DNA of 64,000 bases from Mesorhizobium loti (GTDB lineage Bacteria > Pseudomonadota > Alphaproteobacteria > Rhizobiales > Rhizobiaceae). The notes below the pieces were generated by a model. That model worked only from the letters and a program-made list of their open reading frames with translations, searched no databases and had not been told where the DNA came from. This document shows positions 18,459 through 27,547 of the stretch, piece by piece (the stretch's first letter is position 1; each line of letters starts with the position of its first letter). The DNA lies in the NCBI RefSeq assembly GCF_003148495.1, contig NZ_QGGH01000021.1, forward strand, positions 1 to 64,000. The letters are read 5' to 3'. Position numbers and translations under genes: made by a program.

Positions 18459-19142
18459 CTAGCCATTGTGCTTCCTTGGCCGCGCGCGATCCCTGCCGAG
18501 CGGCACGAAAAGGCCGCCATTCGTTTCACCGGCGCGAACACCGTCGCGAAGGAAGAACAAAGAGCGTCCGGAGGGAGCGTTCCGCCCCTTTGAAGTTGTG
18601 GATTGGCCTTTGAATTCGTTCATGTCGGCCGCCGAAATCCCCGTCGCCTCAAGCTGTTTCAGATAGGCAACGGTCTCTTTCGGCAGCGGCCTTCGAAGCT
18701 TCAAATGGCCTTGATAGCGCTCGGGTCCAGCGTTGTAGGCGGCAAACAGGCCGGGGAATCCGAAACGCTTATACATGGCGCTGAGATAGGCGGTTCCGGC
18801 CAAGATGTTGTCGCGCGGATCGTGCGGGTCGGCTCCCAGACCGTGCTCGACGCGCATCTCCTGATAGGTGCCGGGCATCACCTGCATGAGGCCCATGGCG
18901 CCGGCGCGGGAGGTGATGGGACGGCCATCGAGGACGGTCTTGCCGCGGCTTTCGGCATCGATGACGGCGCAAATCCAGGCCTGGGGAATGTGGAAGCGTG
19001 CGCTTGCTTCCGATACGAAGTGCTGCCATCGTTGCAGCTGCGGACTTTGGGAGATGACGGCTGGCTCAGCGCCGGTCGAGGCGGAACAGGCGCATGGCGC
19101 GACGGCGATCATGCCGAGCATCAGGAGGGTCATTCGGTCCAT
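18459..19142 (-). CDS. Lytic transglycosylase, conjugation-associated
   Basis: A 227-residue SLT-type enzyme. A hydrophobic N-terminus with APCACSAS suggests a lipoprotein or secreted signal. The catalytic glutamate is in ICAVIDAESRG (about residue 65), followed by GAMGLMQVMPGTY and the conserved LFAAYNAGPERY. It cuts peptidoglycan to open a path for the mating channel, as VirB1-type proteins do. Its start overlaps the end of traF by 13 bp. The C-terminal 60 residues are low-complexity and polar. The position between traF and rlxS agrees with the ICEMlSym transfer operon. Confidence 0.82.
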   Translation of the reverse strand: MDRMTLLMLGMIAVAPCACSASTGAEPAVISQSPQLQRWQHFVSEASARFHIPQAWICAVIDAESRGKTVLDGRPITSRAGAMGLMQVMPGTYQEMRVEHGLGADPHDPRDNILAGTAYLSAMYKRFGFPGLFAAYNAGPERYQGHLKLRRPLPKETVAYLKQLEATGISAADMNEFKGQSTTSKGRNAPSGRSLFFLRDGVRAGETNGGLFVPLGRDRARPRKHNG

Positions 19143-19678
19143 AGCGGCACCAGCCTCCCGATGATGTTTTCGGCCGGCACCGGCCCGAAATATCGACTGT
19201 CGAAGGAGTGATTTTTCTCGTTGCCGAGCAGGAAAACCTCGTCATGGGCGAGCGCTCGGCAGCCGTTCCACCAGGGCAGCGGACGGCCTTGCGTGTCGAT
19301 TTTGAGCCGACGGGCGACGATCTCGCCGCCGATGATGATGGCATTACTAAAGGCGCAGACATGCTCGTCCGGCAGCGCGGCGAGACGCTTCACCAGCGGT
19401 ATATTGCGAGGCAGATAGCCGCGTTGGTCGGCGAGATAGGCAACGAAGCCAGGCGGGCGGGCGAGCACAAGATCGCCGCGCGCAGGCGTGCCAGACCCAA
19501 CGCGATAGAGACCGACCGGCGCGCTAGCCGAGGCGTTCCAGACCAGCAAGGGAGACGGCTTTGGGAGCGCCGTGAAGCCTGTCAGGCTCAGGCCAATCGC
19601 GGCGATGGCGATTGCCTTGCGCGCCCGAACGCGCCGCAAACGGCTGCCGATCAGATGGATGGAAGGCCGCCGGCTCAT
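19130..19678 (-). CDS. traF: TraF-like S26 signal peptidase
   Basis: A 182-residue membrane-anchored peptidase with one N-terminal hydrophobic segment (AIAIAAIGLSLTGF). The S26 catalytic serine is in SAPVGLYRV (about residue 53) and the lysine in LVKRLAALPDEHV (about 96). GNEKNHSFDSRYFGPV near the C-terminus is the usual final block. TraF processes the conjugative pilin. Its ATG overlaps the rdfS stop by four bases (ATGA), so the two are translationally coupled. Homologous to traF in the transfer operons of Mesorhizobium ICEs. Confidence 0.88.
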   Translation of the reverse strand: MSRRPSIHLIGSRLRRVRARKAIAIAAIGLSLTGFTALPKPSPLLVWNASASAPVGLYRVGSGTPARGDLVLARPPGFVAYLADQRGYLPRNIPLVKRLAALPDEHVCAFSNAIIIGGEIVARRLKIDTQGRPLPWWNGCRALAHDEVFLLGNEKNHSFDSRYFGPVPAENIIGRLVPLWTE

Positions 19679-19944
19679 GAGCGGTCTCCCTCGTCGGCTG
19701 AGCCGGAACCGCCCTTGTCATCGTCGGAGCCAGGTTCTGGCGGGCGGCCTTTCGACCAGTCGTCGAGTTCGTCGATGTGGTAGCGGACATAGCGGCCGTG
19801 CTTGCGGTATTTCGGGCCGCCGCCGGTCAGCCGCATCTTTTCCAGGGTGCGCTGGGACAGGCCGATATAGAAGGCAGCCTGCGCGGTGTTCAGAAACGGA
19901 CTGCCCTTCTTGGCGCGGGCCGCGCGGTCGTTTTCGTCGTCCAT
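19675..19944 (-). CDS. rdfS: RdfS-type excisionase (recombination directionality factor)
   Basis: An 89-residue protein with a winged-helix/MerR-like HTH: FLNTAQAAFYIGLSQRTLEKMR, then GPKYRKHGRYVRYHIDELDDW. Basic at the start and acidic at the end. In Mesorhizobium symbiosis ICEs RdfS binds the attachment region and turns the integrase toward excision. The gene context (rdfS-traF-transglycosylase-rlxS) matches that system. The integrase gene intS and the attachment sites are not in the window. Confidence 0.85.
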   Translation of the reverse strand: MDDENDRAARAKKGSPFLNTAQAAFYIGLSQRTLEKMRLTGGGPKYRKHGRYVRYHIDELDDWSKGRPPEPGSDDDKGGSGSADEGDRS

Positions 19945-20107
19945 GATGGTCCTCGTTTCGCTTCGGACAAGCGACCCCGAGGATCGGCGAACGAGGTCGT
20001 CGTGGGGACGGGCGAAGAGTCGGGTGGGAGTTTTCGCCGCCCCTTCGGGCGAGCGTCGGCGGGAAACCCCCGCGCCGAGTTGCGGCGCGAGGGCTTGAGC
20101 CGGCCGG

Positions 20108-20431
20108 TCAGTCGGCCGGGTTCCAGATGACGGCGTAGGTGTCTTGATCGTCTTGGCCGGCGGCGCGGCCGAGATTGGCGTAGAGCTTGCGCGGACCGAA
20201 CTCCGGTGCGGCGATGGACAAGCTCACATAGTCGTTGCCGGAAGTCTCCCCGGTTCGGATCCAGCCGGCGCCGACCTCCACGCCCTGCGTCAGCACCCGG
20301 AAGTCGGGATGGTTGTCGGCGGACTTGCTCCGATTGGGCACGATGTCGATGTCGGCGCGGACGCTGAGTGTCCTGAGCTGGCCTTTGTAGCTGCCGTTTT
20401 CCTGCTTGTTGACGTAACCGATCGCGGTCAT
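20108..20431 (-). CDS. DUF736-family protein
   Basis: The start at 20431 (MTAIGYVNKQENG) follows AAGGAGACAGG and gives 107 residues; the frame continues upstream without a better start. DUF736 hallmarks are GSYKGQLRTLSVRADI, HPDFRVLTQGVEVGAGW, DYVSLSIAAPEFGPRKLYANLG and a final DTYAVIWNP. The family is common on rhizobial plasmids and ICEs near conjugation genes; function unknown, predicted to be a small beta-rich cytoplasmic protein. It lies 160 bp upstream of rdfS on the same strand and may be the first gene of the excision/transfer transcript. Confidence 0.85.
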   Translation of the reverse strand: MTAIGYVNKQENGSYKGQLRTLSVRADIDIVPNRSKSADNHPDFRVLTQGVEVGAGWIRTGETSGNDYVSLSIAAPEFGPRKLYANLGRAAGQDDQDTYAVIWNPAD

Positions 20432-21924
20432 TTTCCTGTCTCCTTTTGCTGTCGCCGGGGACCATTCCCCTGCGATGGCGGACCGTGATGGGCGCGTCCG
20501 GACCGCCCGAACCCGGCAGGGCCGCAGCGGCAGCGAAGGACCCGAGCGGGCAGCTTTTTTGAAGCGAAGCGGGCGCGAGGAAGCCGCGTCATGCGGCGGG
20601 GAAAAAAGCTGGTGGCGAGGGTTTCGGGCGGGCTGGAACCGCCCATAGGTCAATGAGCCAGCCGCAGGGGAATGGTCCTCAAGACGTGTGGGGACAGGTC
20701 GCGTGATCGGGTGAGCACAACAAACGATCGGAACGCGTGCGGCGGGTTCCGCACGCTCAACACCGTGCCGGATCGATAAATGTGCCCGTGCACCGGAAGC
20801 TCCAGCAGGCATCTCGGCGTGGTAATCGAGCACTGGCAAGGGCGAGCTTTGGCGGCCGGATATTGTTGCCGGAGGCGGGGTCCAAGGGACGGAACGTGCA
20901 GCCAACGCGCCCCGGAGAGGCGCCAACCCTCGGCTATCGACGAGCCGCCTCGGCATGGCGGACTCATTCGAGGGTAAACAGCGACCGGGTCTTGGTCGAA
21001 ATCCGCATCAGCAGGTTCCCGTGGAGCGAAACCGATCGTCTAGGCGTGATCGAGGAACTCGACCACATTGATACCGATTGCCTTCGCGAGGTCCGCCTGG
21101 CTGAGACCAGACGCTTTCCTTTGATCGACGCGGACATGCCCGGGGTGATCGGCCAGCCGCCATCCGCTAAGGTTAGGTCGTTCCTAGCGGCGCGGCGGGC
21201 ACAGCTGAGCCCGCGTCCGAAGTGACGAGGAAAGGGTATTGCTCCCCCGATTTCCGAAGAAGGCCACTGGTCGCAATTGCCCCTGTGGGCCGTGGCGATC
21301 TTTTGGTCGCGCTTGCGACATTCTTGTCAGCCTTCGGGACACAACAATGTTTTCGGATAGGCGCGCACGAGGGGGCAAATCAAGGAATCTCAATCATGCA
21401 AACGCCGTGACGCCCAGCCGGACTCGATCCTCACGGCGTGGAGACCGGCGCGCCGTGCTGAAGAGCTCGAAGGTGTCAAAGGCCTTCCTCGACAGGGGGA
21501 GCAGCAACAGCGCGATCGTAGGCGCGACGGCCGCGTCTTCGCAGATCGCAGCCTGCGCACGCAATTACACGTTAGAGACAAAGCCTTACGCGGTCGATGC
21601 CGGCGTGCGGCAATGCATCGGCTCGGCCCGTCCGGAACGGTTTTCGTCTTCCCTAGCCGGTGCGGAAGTTCTGACTACTCCGACAGTATAGCACCTTTGC
21701 GGTCCGGGTGACCAAGCGATTGTGCGGCGCGCGCCGTCTCGGTCAAGGCACGGCGCCCTGCTCAAGCCGACAGGGCTTCGGCAAAAGATAGTCCGATTCG
21801 GTGCCCCCAAATGAAATGGCATAGCGCTTGCTGTTATCCGTTAGAGCCCATCAAAGCACGTCGAAAGCGATGAACAGAACCCTGGCAAAAACGCGAAGTT
21901 CCATACCAGCGCCCAAGGAGACCG
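20432..21924. other. Long gene-poor stretch upstream of the transfer module
   Basis: About 1.5 kb with no intact gene that I can support. The long plus-strand frame at 20737-21225 has no recognisable protein character. The only coding signals are an XRE-type helix-turn-helix scrap (21040-21183, minus strand) and the start of the rpoN relic near 21.9 kb. The DUF736 promoter should lie just after 20432. Confidence 0.5.
21040..21183 (-). pseudogene. XRE-type helix-turn-helix fragment
   Basis: Between two stops the minus strand reads a 46-codon frame without ATG that contains RKASGLSQADLAKAIGI and then VVEFLDHA. The segment SGLSQADLAKAIGI is the typical start of an XRE/Cro-type HTH. Only the first part of the domain remains and no start codon is seen, so this is a broken regulator or a chance match of modest strength. 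The original partner gene is unknown. Confidence 0.4.
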
Positions 21925-22443
21925 TGCACGTTTGCGCCGAACGTCCCCTCCAGACGTCCCTGCTCCGGTATCTGATTTGCGATGGCTGGTTCGAGACTGA
22001 CGGAGCCGTGGCGCTCGCCCAATTGTCGCTTACCCGCCTCCGGCAGGAGGATGCCTTTTTGGAACACGGCGTCGACCAAGTGCGGCCTCTCGGTCTCAGG
22101 ACTGTCGCCGACGCGATCAACGTGCATCAGGCGACGGTAATCCGGGTGACGTCGAACACATACATGCAGACCCCGCGCGAAGTGTTCGAACTGAAGTATT
22201 TTTTCACCGTCGCGAGCGCGTCCTCCCAAGGTGGCGACGCGCGGTCCCCCCGAAGCTGTCCGCCATCGGATCATGGCGACAATCGCCGACGAATCGCAAG
22301 ATGACGTGCTTTCCGACGACGACATCGTCGTCCGGCCCAAGGAAAGGGCGATCGATTTGCACGCCGCACCGTCACAAAAAATCGCGAAGCGATGAACATC
22401 CCCTCGTCCGTGCAATGCCGCAGGGAATGGCGCTTCTGGCGTT
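21925..22443 (+). pseudogene. rpoN: rpoN (sigma-54) C-terminal relic
   Basis: The plus strand carries the C-terminal part of sigma-54 in several frames. One frame has RQEDAFLEHGVDQVRPLGLRT at about 22.05 kb followed by VADAINVHQATVIRVTSNTYM and REVFELKYFF, the sigma-54 core HTH. A frameshift at the C run near 22250 moves the reading to HRIMATIADESQDDVLSDDDIVV. A second shift leads to ARRTVTKNREAMNIPSS near 22360, which is the RpoN box (normally ARRTVAKYREAM). The N-terminal half is missing. Mesorhizobium islands are known to carry a second rpoN, and this copy is dead. The MFS gene starts 60 bp later. Confidence 0.8.
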
Positions 22444-22501
22444 AATGCGGGTCAACGCAGCCACCCGAGTTTACAGCACATCCAAACTGGAGACCCTGTT
22501 G

Positions 22502-23728
22502 ATGACCGAATCCGCTACGGGCTTCATGGACGGAGTTCTGCATGACCCAGAACAGCCAGATCAACGGTCTGGTCCCGCATGGGGTGCAGTCATTTCGCTT
22601 GCCTTAGGCACCTTCGGGCTTGTGACGGCAGAGTTTCTGCCTGCCTCCGTGCTGACGCCGCTCGCACATGATCTCTCTATCACCGAGGGTGCAGTTGGAC
22701 AGGCGCTGACAACGACCGCCATTGTGGGGGCGATCTCGGCGCCGACGATGGCCGTCATCACAAGGCCCCTGGACCGCAGGATTGTCATATGGGCGATGAC
22801 GCTGCTGCTGATCCTGTCGAACGTTCTATCGGCCGTCGCGGGGTCGCTGCCGGTTCTCCTGGCCGCCCGCGTCGTGCTCGGCATAGCGCTCGGAGGGTTC
22901 TGGTCGATTTCGGCAGCGCTGGCGATGCGGCTCGTTCCAAGTCACCTCCTGCGGCGCGCCATGTCGATCATCCTCACCGGCGTTACCGGCGCTACCGTTT
23001 GCGCGGCTCCAATCGGCGCCTATGTCGGCGACATCTGGGGATGGCGAACCGCCTTCATGATCGCTGCAGTCGTCGGCGCCGTTACGCTGGTAGTGCAACT
23101 CATAACCATTCCGAGGCTGCCTCCGATTGGAGTGACGAGCTTCCGCAGTCTGCTGGATGTGGCCAAGAATCCGATGATCAAAGTCGCGATCTTGGTCGTC
23201 CTGTTGGTCGCTTCCGGGCATTTCGCCAGCTTCACCTATATCCGCGCCTTCCTTGAGAAGTTTCCCGCGCTTGATATCGAGACGATCTCGCTCGTGTTGC
23301 TCGCCTTTGGCATCGGCGGCTTCTTCGGCAATTTGGCCGGCGCATTCCTGGCCGAGCACAGCCTCAAGGCAGCCGCGGCGCTGCCGCCCCTGCTCATAGC
23401 GATGGCCACTGTCTCGCTGCTGACGCTGGGAGCATCGGCTTGGGCCACGGCGATTGCGGTTACCGTATGGGGCTTTGCCTTCGGCGCGGTGCCGGTGGGA
23501 CTGCAGACATGGATGGTGCTGCACGCCGCTCCCGAACAGGCCGAAAGCGCCGGTGGGCTGATGGCCGCAACGTTCCAGGTGGCCATCGCAGCGGGCGCGA
23601 TTTTCGGCGGACTGCTGATGGACAATGCCGGCGTCGCCAGTGCCCTTGCGTACAGCGCCGTTGCCTCGTTCCTCGCCGCCCTGACAGTGTTCTTGCTCGG
23701 CCCGAAGCGCGAACCTCAGACCACCTGA
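22502..23728 (+). CDS. MFS efflux transporter (NepI/AraJ-like)
   Basis: The start at 22502 (MTESATGFMDG) gives 408 residues; the open frame extends upstream only because it runs through the rpoN relic. Twelve hydrophobic segments can be counted, starting with WGAVISLALGTFGLVTAEFLP. The loop-2 region contains PLDRRIVIW, followed by VLLAARVVLGIALGGFWSISAALAMRLVP, typical of the DHA1 family of drug or nucleoside exporters related to NepI and AraJ. It would act in the inner membrane as a proton-driven exporter. The substrate cannot be inferred. No nod box or obvious operator is seen upstream. Confidence 0.82.
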   Translation: MTESATGFMDGVLHDPEQPDQRSGPAWGAVISLALGTFGLVTAEFLPASVLTPLAHDLSITEGAVGQALTTTAIVGAISAPTMAVITRPLDRRIVIWAMTLLLILSNVLSAVAGSLPVLLAARVVLGIALGGFWSISAALAMRLVPSHLLRRAMSIILTGVTGATVCAAPIGAYVGDIWGWRTAFMIAAVVGAVTLVVQLITIPRLPPIGVTSFRSLLDVAKNPMIKVAILVVLLVASGHFASFTYIRAFLEKFPALDIETISLVLLAFGIGGFFGNLAGAFLAEHSLKAAAALPPLLIAMATVSLLTLGASAWATAIAVTVWGFAFGAVPVGLQTWMVLHAAPEQAESAGGLMAATFQVAIAAGAIFGGLLMDNAGVASALAYSAVASFLAALTVFLLGPKREPQTT

Positions 23729-24054
23729 CAGAGAGGCCATCAGTGCAGCGCGGGAAAGATGCAATCATCAGCCGCGCTGTGCGATCCTACGCACGATTTT
23801 TGGCGGTTGCAGGCCTCGTCTCCGGGTGATCGGACGCTGTTGTCCGGTCGATTTCGACCGGCGGGGGCGTTTCGAATGATGGTGCCGACGAGAGAAACTA
23901 AGAGAGTGCCGAACCGGACCGCCTCGCCGTCGACCGCTCTGGCACGGCGACAATGTCGCTGCAGTGTAGGTATAACCACCTGAATTTTGAAAGATCCTCC
24001 AACAGGCGAGAACACGCTACGTGGCCACACGGCCGCTGCTAACCGTCAGAGCGT
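23729..24054. other. Intergenic stretch after the MFS gene
   Basis: About 330 bp with no supported gene, repeat or RNA. Short open frames on both strands have no protein-like character. Confidence 0.4.
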
Positions 24055-24345
24055 GCGGTCTATGCAGCTTTGTCTTGCGGCGAGCATCGGGCGGATCGCG
24101 CGCCTGATCTCTTACATGAAGCTCGGGGCCGAATATGCCCCGCGGCTTCTGATTCGGCCCGAAATAGTAGGATCGTTCGGCGATATCGTAGTTGTATTCA
24201 CCAACTGTGATCCAGCCGCGATTGAACGTCGACAGACCCGCGCGGCGGCTTTCCAGCGGCGGAATCTCAAGCGCCGCCTGCCCTTGGTAAGGCGGCTTAC
24301 CGGAATTCGGCAGGACGACGAGATGAGTTATCTCACGCTCAGGAT
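24055..24345 (-). pseudogene. Unidentified coding relic
   Basis: The minus strand holds about 95 open codons with protein-like composition. It reads REITHLVVLPNSGKPPYQGQ, ALEIPPLESRRAGLSTFNRG, WITVGEYNYDIAERSYYFGP and IFGPELHVRDQ. There is no start codon at the head; the frame begins where the NifQ-like relic is cut off, as if two genes were joined by deletion. I do not recognise the family. The tyrosine- and proline-rich character suggests a beta-rich domain. Confidence 0.4.
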
Positions 24346-24490
24346 CCCCGCAATTCGGTGCGGCGCATGGCGAAAACCTTCAGCCTCGCACAGCTTGCGG
24401 TAAAAGTACTTCTTCCACTTCACGTTTTTGGTGTTGCCGGCTGCCAGCGTGGGGAAACACGTGGCACGCGTCATGCAAAATCATCGAATT
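24328..24490 (-). pseudogene. nifQ: nifQ C-terminal relic
   Basis: The minus strand reads MTRATCFPTLAAGNTKNVKW then KKYFYRKLCEAEGFRHAP. The segment with KWKKYFYRKLCEAEGF matches the conserved C-terminal block of NifQ (usually MKWKKFFYRQLCE), the protein that supplies molybdenum for the nitrogenase cofactor. The cysteine cluster that should follow is missing and the frame stops at 24328. No other nif gene is in the window. Confidence 0.65.
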
Positions 24491-24575
24491 TGCGTCAGAC
24501 CCAATTTTACACGCCGGTTCGCACCCGTATGAGGCGCTGAGTAAATCGAGACTAAGACCAGGAGTGCCCGCGACT

Positions 24576-25481
24576 TCACATGCGGGATGCCTCCTGCAAC
24601 ATTATCTGCCGCATCCAGATGCTTGCCGGATCACTGTTGTGAAGGGTGGGCCATTGGACGGCCTCGGTGAACGTGGGTAGTGGCCGCGGAAGTTCGATGA
24701 TCCGCAGGGGAAAGGTTTTTTTGAAATGCTGAACCAGCCGGAAGGGCATGGTCGCTATACGAGCTGTGCCTGAGACCATCGGCGGAATCATGCTAAAGGC
24801 CTGCACGACGATCTCGACACGTCTCTTGAGACCATGCTCAAGCAAAAACTGTTCCTCGATGGAGGGCATCTGGGCACCGCCGACCCTGAACGCAATGTGC
24901 TTCATCGATACGTATCTCTCGAATGTAAGCTGCCGTGGCAACTCCTTGTTCGTGGGGCAGCCCACGCACACGAATGTCTCGTCGAACAGCGCCGCTCTTG
25001 GATGGGCGCTTGACATGAAAAATTCCGGAAGAATCAGAAAATCGACGTCACCGCGCCGGAGAAGCTCATCGGGGTCGTGGTCGAGCGGCCGCAATTCGAA
25101 GCTGACGGCGGGTGCTTCGCGTGCAACCCGCTCCACGACCTTTTCAAAAAACACGAGTGTGGCGAAATCGGAAAGAATGATCCTGAAGCGGCGATCGGAT
25201 TGAGCCGGATTAAACGGATCCCAAGAAATAATCGAGCATTGGATGTGCAAGAGTGCGCCACGAACTGCGGGAGCGAGTGTTTCCGCACGCGGGGTTAGAA
25301 CACGTTCGCGGCCGCTCATCGTAAACAGTTCATCGTTGAAATAGTTGCGCAGCCGGGCGACGGCCGCGCTCATGGCCGGCTGACTAAGGTTGATGCTGCT
25401 TGCCGCCGCCGTGAGGTTGCGCGCGGTCAGCAGTGCGTCGAGCACGACGAGAAGGTTCAGATCAAGGCCTTTGAAACGCAT
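24576..25481 (-). CDS. nodD: NodD, LysR-type activator of nod genes (copy 1)
   Basis: A 301-residue LysR regulator. It starts MRFKGLDLNLLVVLDALL, the NodD signature, followed by the HTH LTAAASSINLSQPAMSAAVARLR and DELFTMSGRERVLTPRAE. The C-terminal flavonoid-sensing region contains MIPPMVSGTARIATMPFRLVQHFKK. NodD binds nod boxes and activates nod operons with plant flavonoids. It is very close to the second copy at 27548 and differs at scattered residues, mainly in the sensing half (HIAFRVGGAQMPSIEE against HVAVKFGRTLKPSIEE), so inducer range may differ. A decayed nod box lies just upstream, reading away from it. Confidence 0.92.
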   Translation of the reverse strand: MRFKGLDLNLLVVLDALLTARNLTAAASSINLSQPAMSAAVARLRNYFNDELFTMSGRERVLTPRAETLAPAVRGALLHIQCSIISWDPFNPAQSDRRFRIILSDFATLVFFEKVVERVAREAPAVSFELRPLDHDPDELLRRGDVDFLILPEFFMSSAHPRAALFDETFVCVGCPTNKELPRQLTFERYVSMKHIAFRVGGAQMPSIEEQFLLEHGLKRRVEIVVQAFSMIPPMVSGTARIATMPFRLVQHFKKTFPLRIIELPRPLPTFTEAVQWPTLHNSDPASIWMRQIMLQEASRM

Positions 25482-25486
25482 GCCTC

Positions 25487-25533
25487 ATCTGTCCGTAACG
25501 TGGTTGTTTGTCATCGTGACCATTATGGGCGCT
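25487..25533 (+). promoter_or_regulatory. Degenerate nod box (divergent from nodD copy 1)
   Basis: Reads ATCTGTCCGTAACGTGG then TTGTTTGTCATCGTGACC. The first half aligns almost base for base with the complement of the nod box at 32348-32394. The second half has lost the AAACAATCGATTTT core. It points right, toward a nodA/nodB junction relic, and is probably weak or dead. Confidence 0.6.
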
Positions 25534-25535
25534 CG

Positions 25536-25715
25536 TTTACGGTCCCACTCAGAGGTGTTGTGTCCCGACCTGCCGCCCGCGCGCGTGGAGGACGTGCTCG
25601 TCGTAGTTATGGGGATAGCGCGGCCGATGAGCGAATGGCCGACCGGTACAACAGTCGATCGGATAGGTCCGGAGCTATGAAACATGTCGATTACAGATGC
25701 GAATTTTTCACGTGG
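25536..25715 (+). pseudogene. nodA 3' end joined to nodB 5' end, relic
   Basis: The plus strand reads RARVEDVLVVVMGIARPMSE then WPTGTTVDRIGPEL and stop, the C-terminus of NodA. The stop overlaps an ATG (ATGA), and the new frame reads MKHVDYRCEF, like the start of NodB. This is the classical nodAB junction, left behind after most of both genes were deleted. The nolL stop lies directly after it on the other strand. Confidence 0.75.
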
Positions 25716-26837
25716 CTAATTGATTACAGATTGAGATTTGAGCGGACTTGGGTGCGGCGGCGCTCCGACAACGATCCGCGACACATATCCGAGGTTGCGC
25801 GCAATACTGCGAATTGCCATCGCTATGACGACAATCGCCACTCCAAGCACAGTTGCGAAGGCGATTCTGGTCGTGAGATTCCAGACTTCTCCAAACTGTA
25901 TCAAATCCATGAGGCGAAACACGGCACCCTGGACCAGGTAAAGCAGCAGCGTGCTCTGACCAAGCTGCACCGCGACAAAGCGAGCTACTCTAGTCGAATA
26001 GACAAGTCTCCAGCATTGGAACATAGACTGCATTGCTACCGCAGAAGCCGCCAAAGAGCCAGAGAACATCAGAAAAACTCGTTTAGCTGACTGTTCATCA
26101 TGAATTAAAACGAGATTGTTGTAGGCATAAGTCTCCTTGCCCCATCCGAGGAAGCATATGAAAGCCGCTATCGAAAATAAGACAACAAAAATCGATTTGT
26201 AACGCCAGATGACACCATTCTGCCATCCGATCGGCTGGGCAAACAGGAACCCTAAACAATAAAATGGGTAAGTGTATTTTAACAACGGGGTTATTGATAA
26301 CGTGATGGGTGCGAATGCGACCGCAATTGCAGATGCGCTTATGATCCACATCGATAGACGGTTGAACGTTGTAAGAACTCTAATCAGAATGAACGAAATA
26401 AATGCGGCCCATATGAACCAGTAAGTTCCAATAACTTCCGTCAACAAATCTAACAGAGTATCAGTCAAACTCTTCGTAGGAAAAATAACTGCGGACTTTA
26501 ACGTCCAAATCAACGTACACCAAAATAGCATTGGCAGTAGTAGCTGCATTGCCCGCTCACCGACACCCTGGGTGAACGATTTTCGCAAAATTGCCCCAGA
26601 AGAAAGGTATCCGCTTATCGCCATAAATAGAGGCATATGAAACATGTAGATCGACTTGAAATACGGCGACAGCCAGAAAGCGTCGGTGCCCTGGTAGATT
26701 AAATATTGTAACAAGTGCCCAATTATCACCAAAGTAATGAGTATGCCTTTGGCGAAATCAAAGCTTAGGTCTCGGTTGTTTGTCCCTGCTGGGCACGAGC
26801 CGCGTCCCTTCGCTCCGGCTCTTATGTGATCAAGCAT
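25716..26837 (-). CDS. nolL: NolL-type Nod-factor O-acetyltransferase
   Basis: A 373-residue acyltransferase-3 family membrane protein with about ten hydrophobic segments. The N-terminal block LSFDFAKGILITLVIIGHLLQYL carries the conserved histidine, and MFHMPLFMAISGYL is the second family block. NolL and NodX are such enzymes; NolL in Mesorhizobium acetylates the fucose on the Nod factor. Length and location favour NolL, but NodX-like specificity cannot be excluded by sequence reading alone. It lies downstream of the nod box at 27493-27538, with only a nodA pseudogene between, so it is probably NodD-regulated. The base composition is more AT-rich than that of its neighbours, a hint of separate origin. 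Confidence 0.75.
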   Translation of the reverse strand: MLDHIRAGAKGRGSCPAGTNNRDLSFDFAKGILITLVIIGHLLQYLIYQGTDAFWLSPYFKSIYMFHMPLFMAISGYLSSGAILRKSFTQGVGERAMQLLLPMLFWCTLIWTLKSAVIFPTKSLTDTLLDLLTEVIGTYWFIWAAFISFILIRVLTTFNRLSMWIISASAIAVAFAPITLSITPLLKYTYPFYCLGFLFAQPIGWQNGVIWRYKSIFVVLFSIAAFICFLGWGKETYAYNNLVLIHDEQSAKRVFLMFSGSLAASAVAMQSMFQCWRLVYSTRVARFVAVQLGQSTLLLYLVQGAVFRLMDLIQFGEVWNLTTRIAFATVLGVAIVVIAMAIRSIARNLGYVSRIVVGAPPHPSPLKSQSVIN

Positions 26838-26879
26838 CAGACTCCAGCCTATCTGTTGCAGTTGCTACTTGCCGTTTCT

Positions 26880-27463
26880 GGGCACGGCGAGCGCGGTGCA
26901 AAGGATCGAAAATCACGCGGATCGCGGCGTGGTATGGAGGGCCGATTGGCTGCAACCGAGCGGACAAAATCCCAGTGCCTGATCGCAAACCTCGAGCGCA
27001 TTGGCGGTCGCATGTGTGGCGATGCGAACGCCCGGCACTATGGTCGTCTGGCCGTCTCTGCAGAACCTCTCGAGATGGTTTCGCAACGGGTGCCGAACCA
27101 TGCCAAAAGCGAATGGAATGCCACGCTGCTGCAGCACCGGCCGCATGATGCGGATAGAATGACTCATTCCGAGTCTCTCAAGATCCGGATGCATCCTGTA
27201 CGATCCGAGCTCGCCTACCAAGAAATCAACCTCGCCAACCGTGAAGAAATGGCGCAGCAGGTCCGAGTGAGCTGCTACGCCGTGCACATCAGAGCCGATT
27301 GCGCGAACCTTCGGCCCTGCACCGGCCCAGCTACAACCGCCTGAAAGCCCCTGTCGCCCATAGGCCTTTTGGAAGAAGGCGGAGAGTTCGACATGATCGG
27401 CTACTTACAAGTCATTTCCCGGCACACGCTGCAGAAGCAGTGGCGTGATCGGGCGCATGTCAA
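26880..27463 (-). pseudogene. nodA: nodA pseudogene downstream of a nod box
   Basis: Most of nodA is present but broken. A fragment reads MHGVAAHSDLLRHFFTVGEV then DFLVGELGSYRMHPDLERLG, MSHSIRIMRPVLQQRGIPFA and FGMVRHPLRNHLERFCRDG, clearly NodA with many substitutions. The 5' part near 27.29-27.46 kb is out of frame (ATGCGCCCG... where intact nodA has ATGCGCCCTGAC...). The C-terminal NodA motif is lost. It lies between the nod box and nolL, so it is a dead first gene of that transcript. Confidence 0.8.
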
Positions 27464-27492
27464 GTGCGGTCATCTATGCAGCGCCCTGGAAG

Positions 27493-27538
27493 TTTGGTAA
27501 AATCGATTGTTTAGATCGCGAGCATCCACGCTATGGAT
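27493..27538 (-). promoter_or_regulatory. Nod box upstream of nodA pseudogene/nolL
   Basis: On the minus strand it reads ATCCATAGCGTGGATG, CTCGCGATCTAAAC, AATCGATTTTACCAAA, a near-consensus nod box. It directs transcription left, toward the nodA pseudogene and nolL. It lies ten bases from the start of the divergent nodD copy 2, the usual place for NodD autoregulation. Confidence 0.9.
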
Positions 27539-27547
27539 AAGTGAAAG

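Noticed and set aside
20737..21225. Plus-strand 162-codon open frame as a gene
   Set aside because: The translation has no recognisable domain and no ribosome site, and the opposite strand shows an HTH scrap in the same region.
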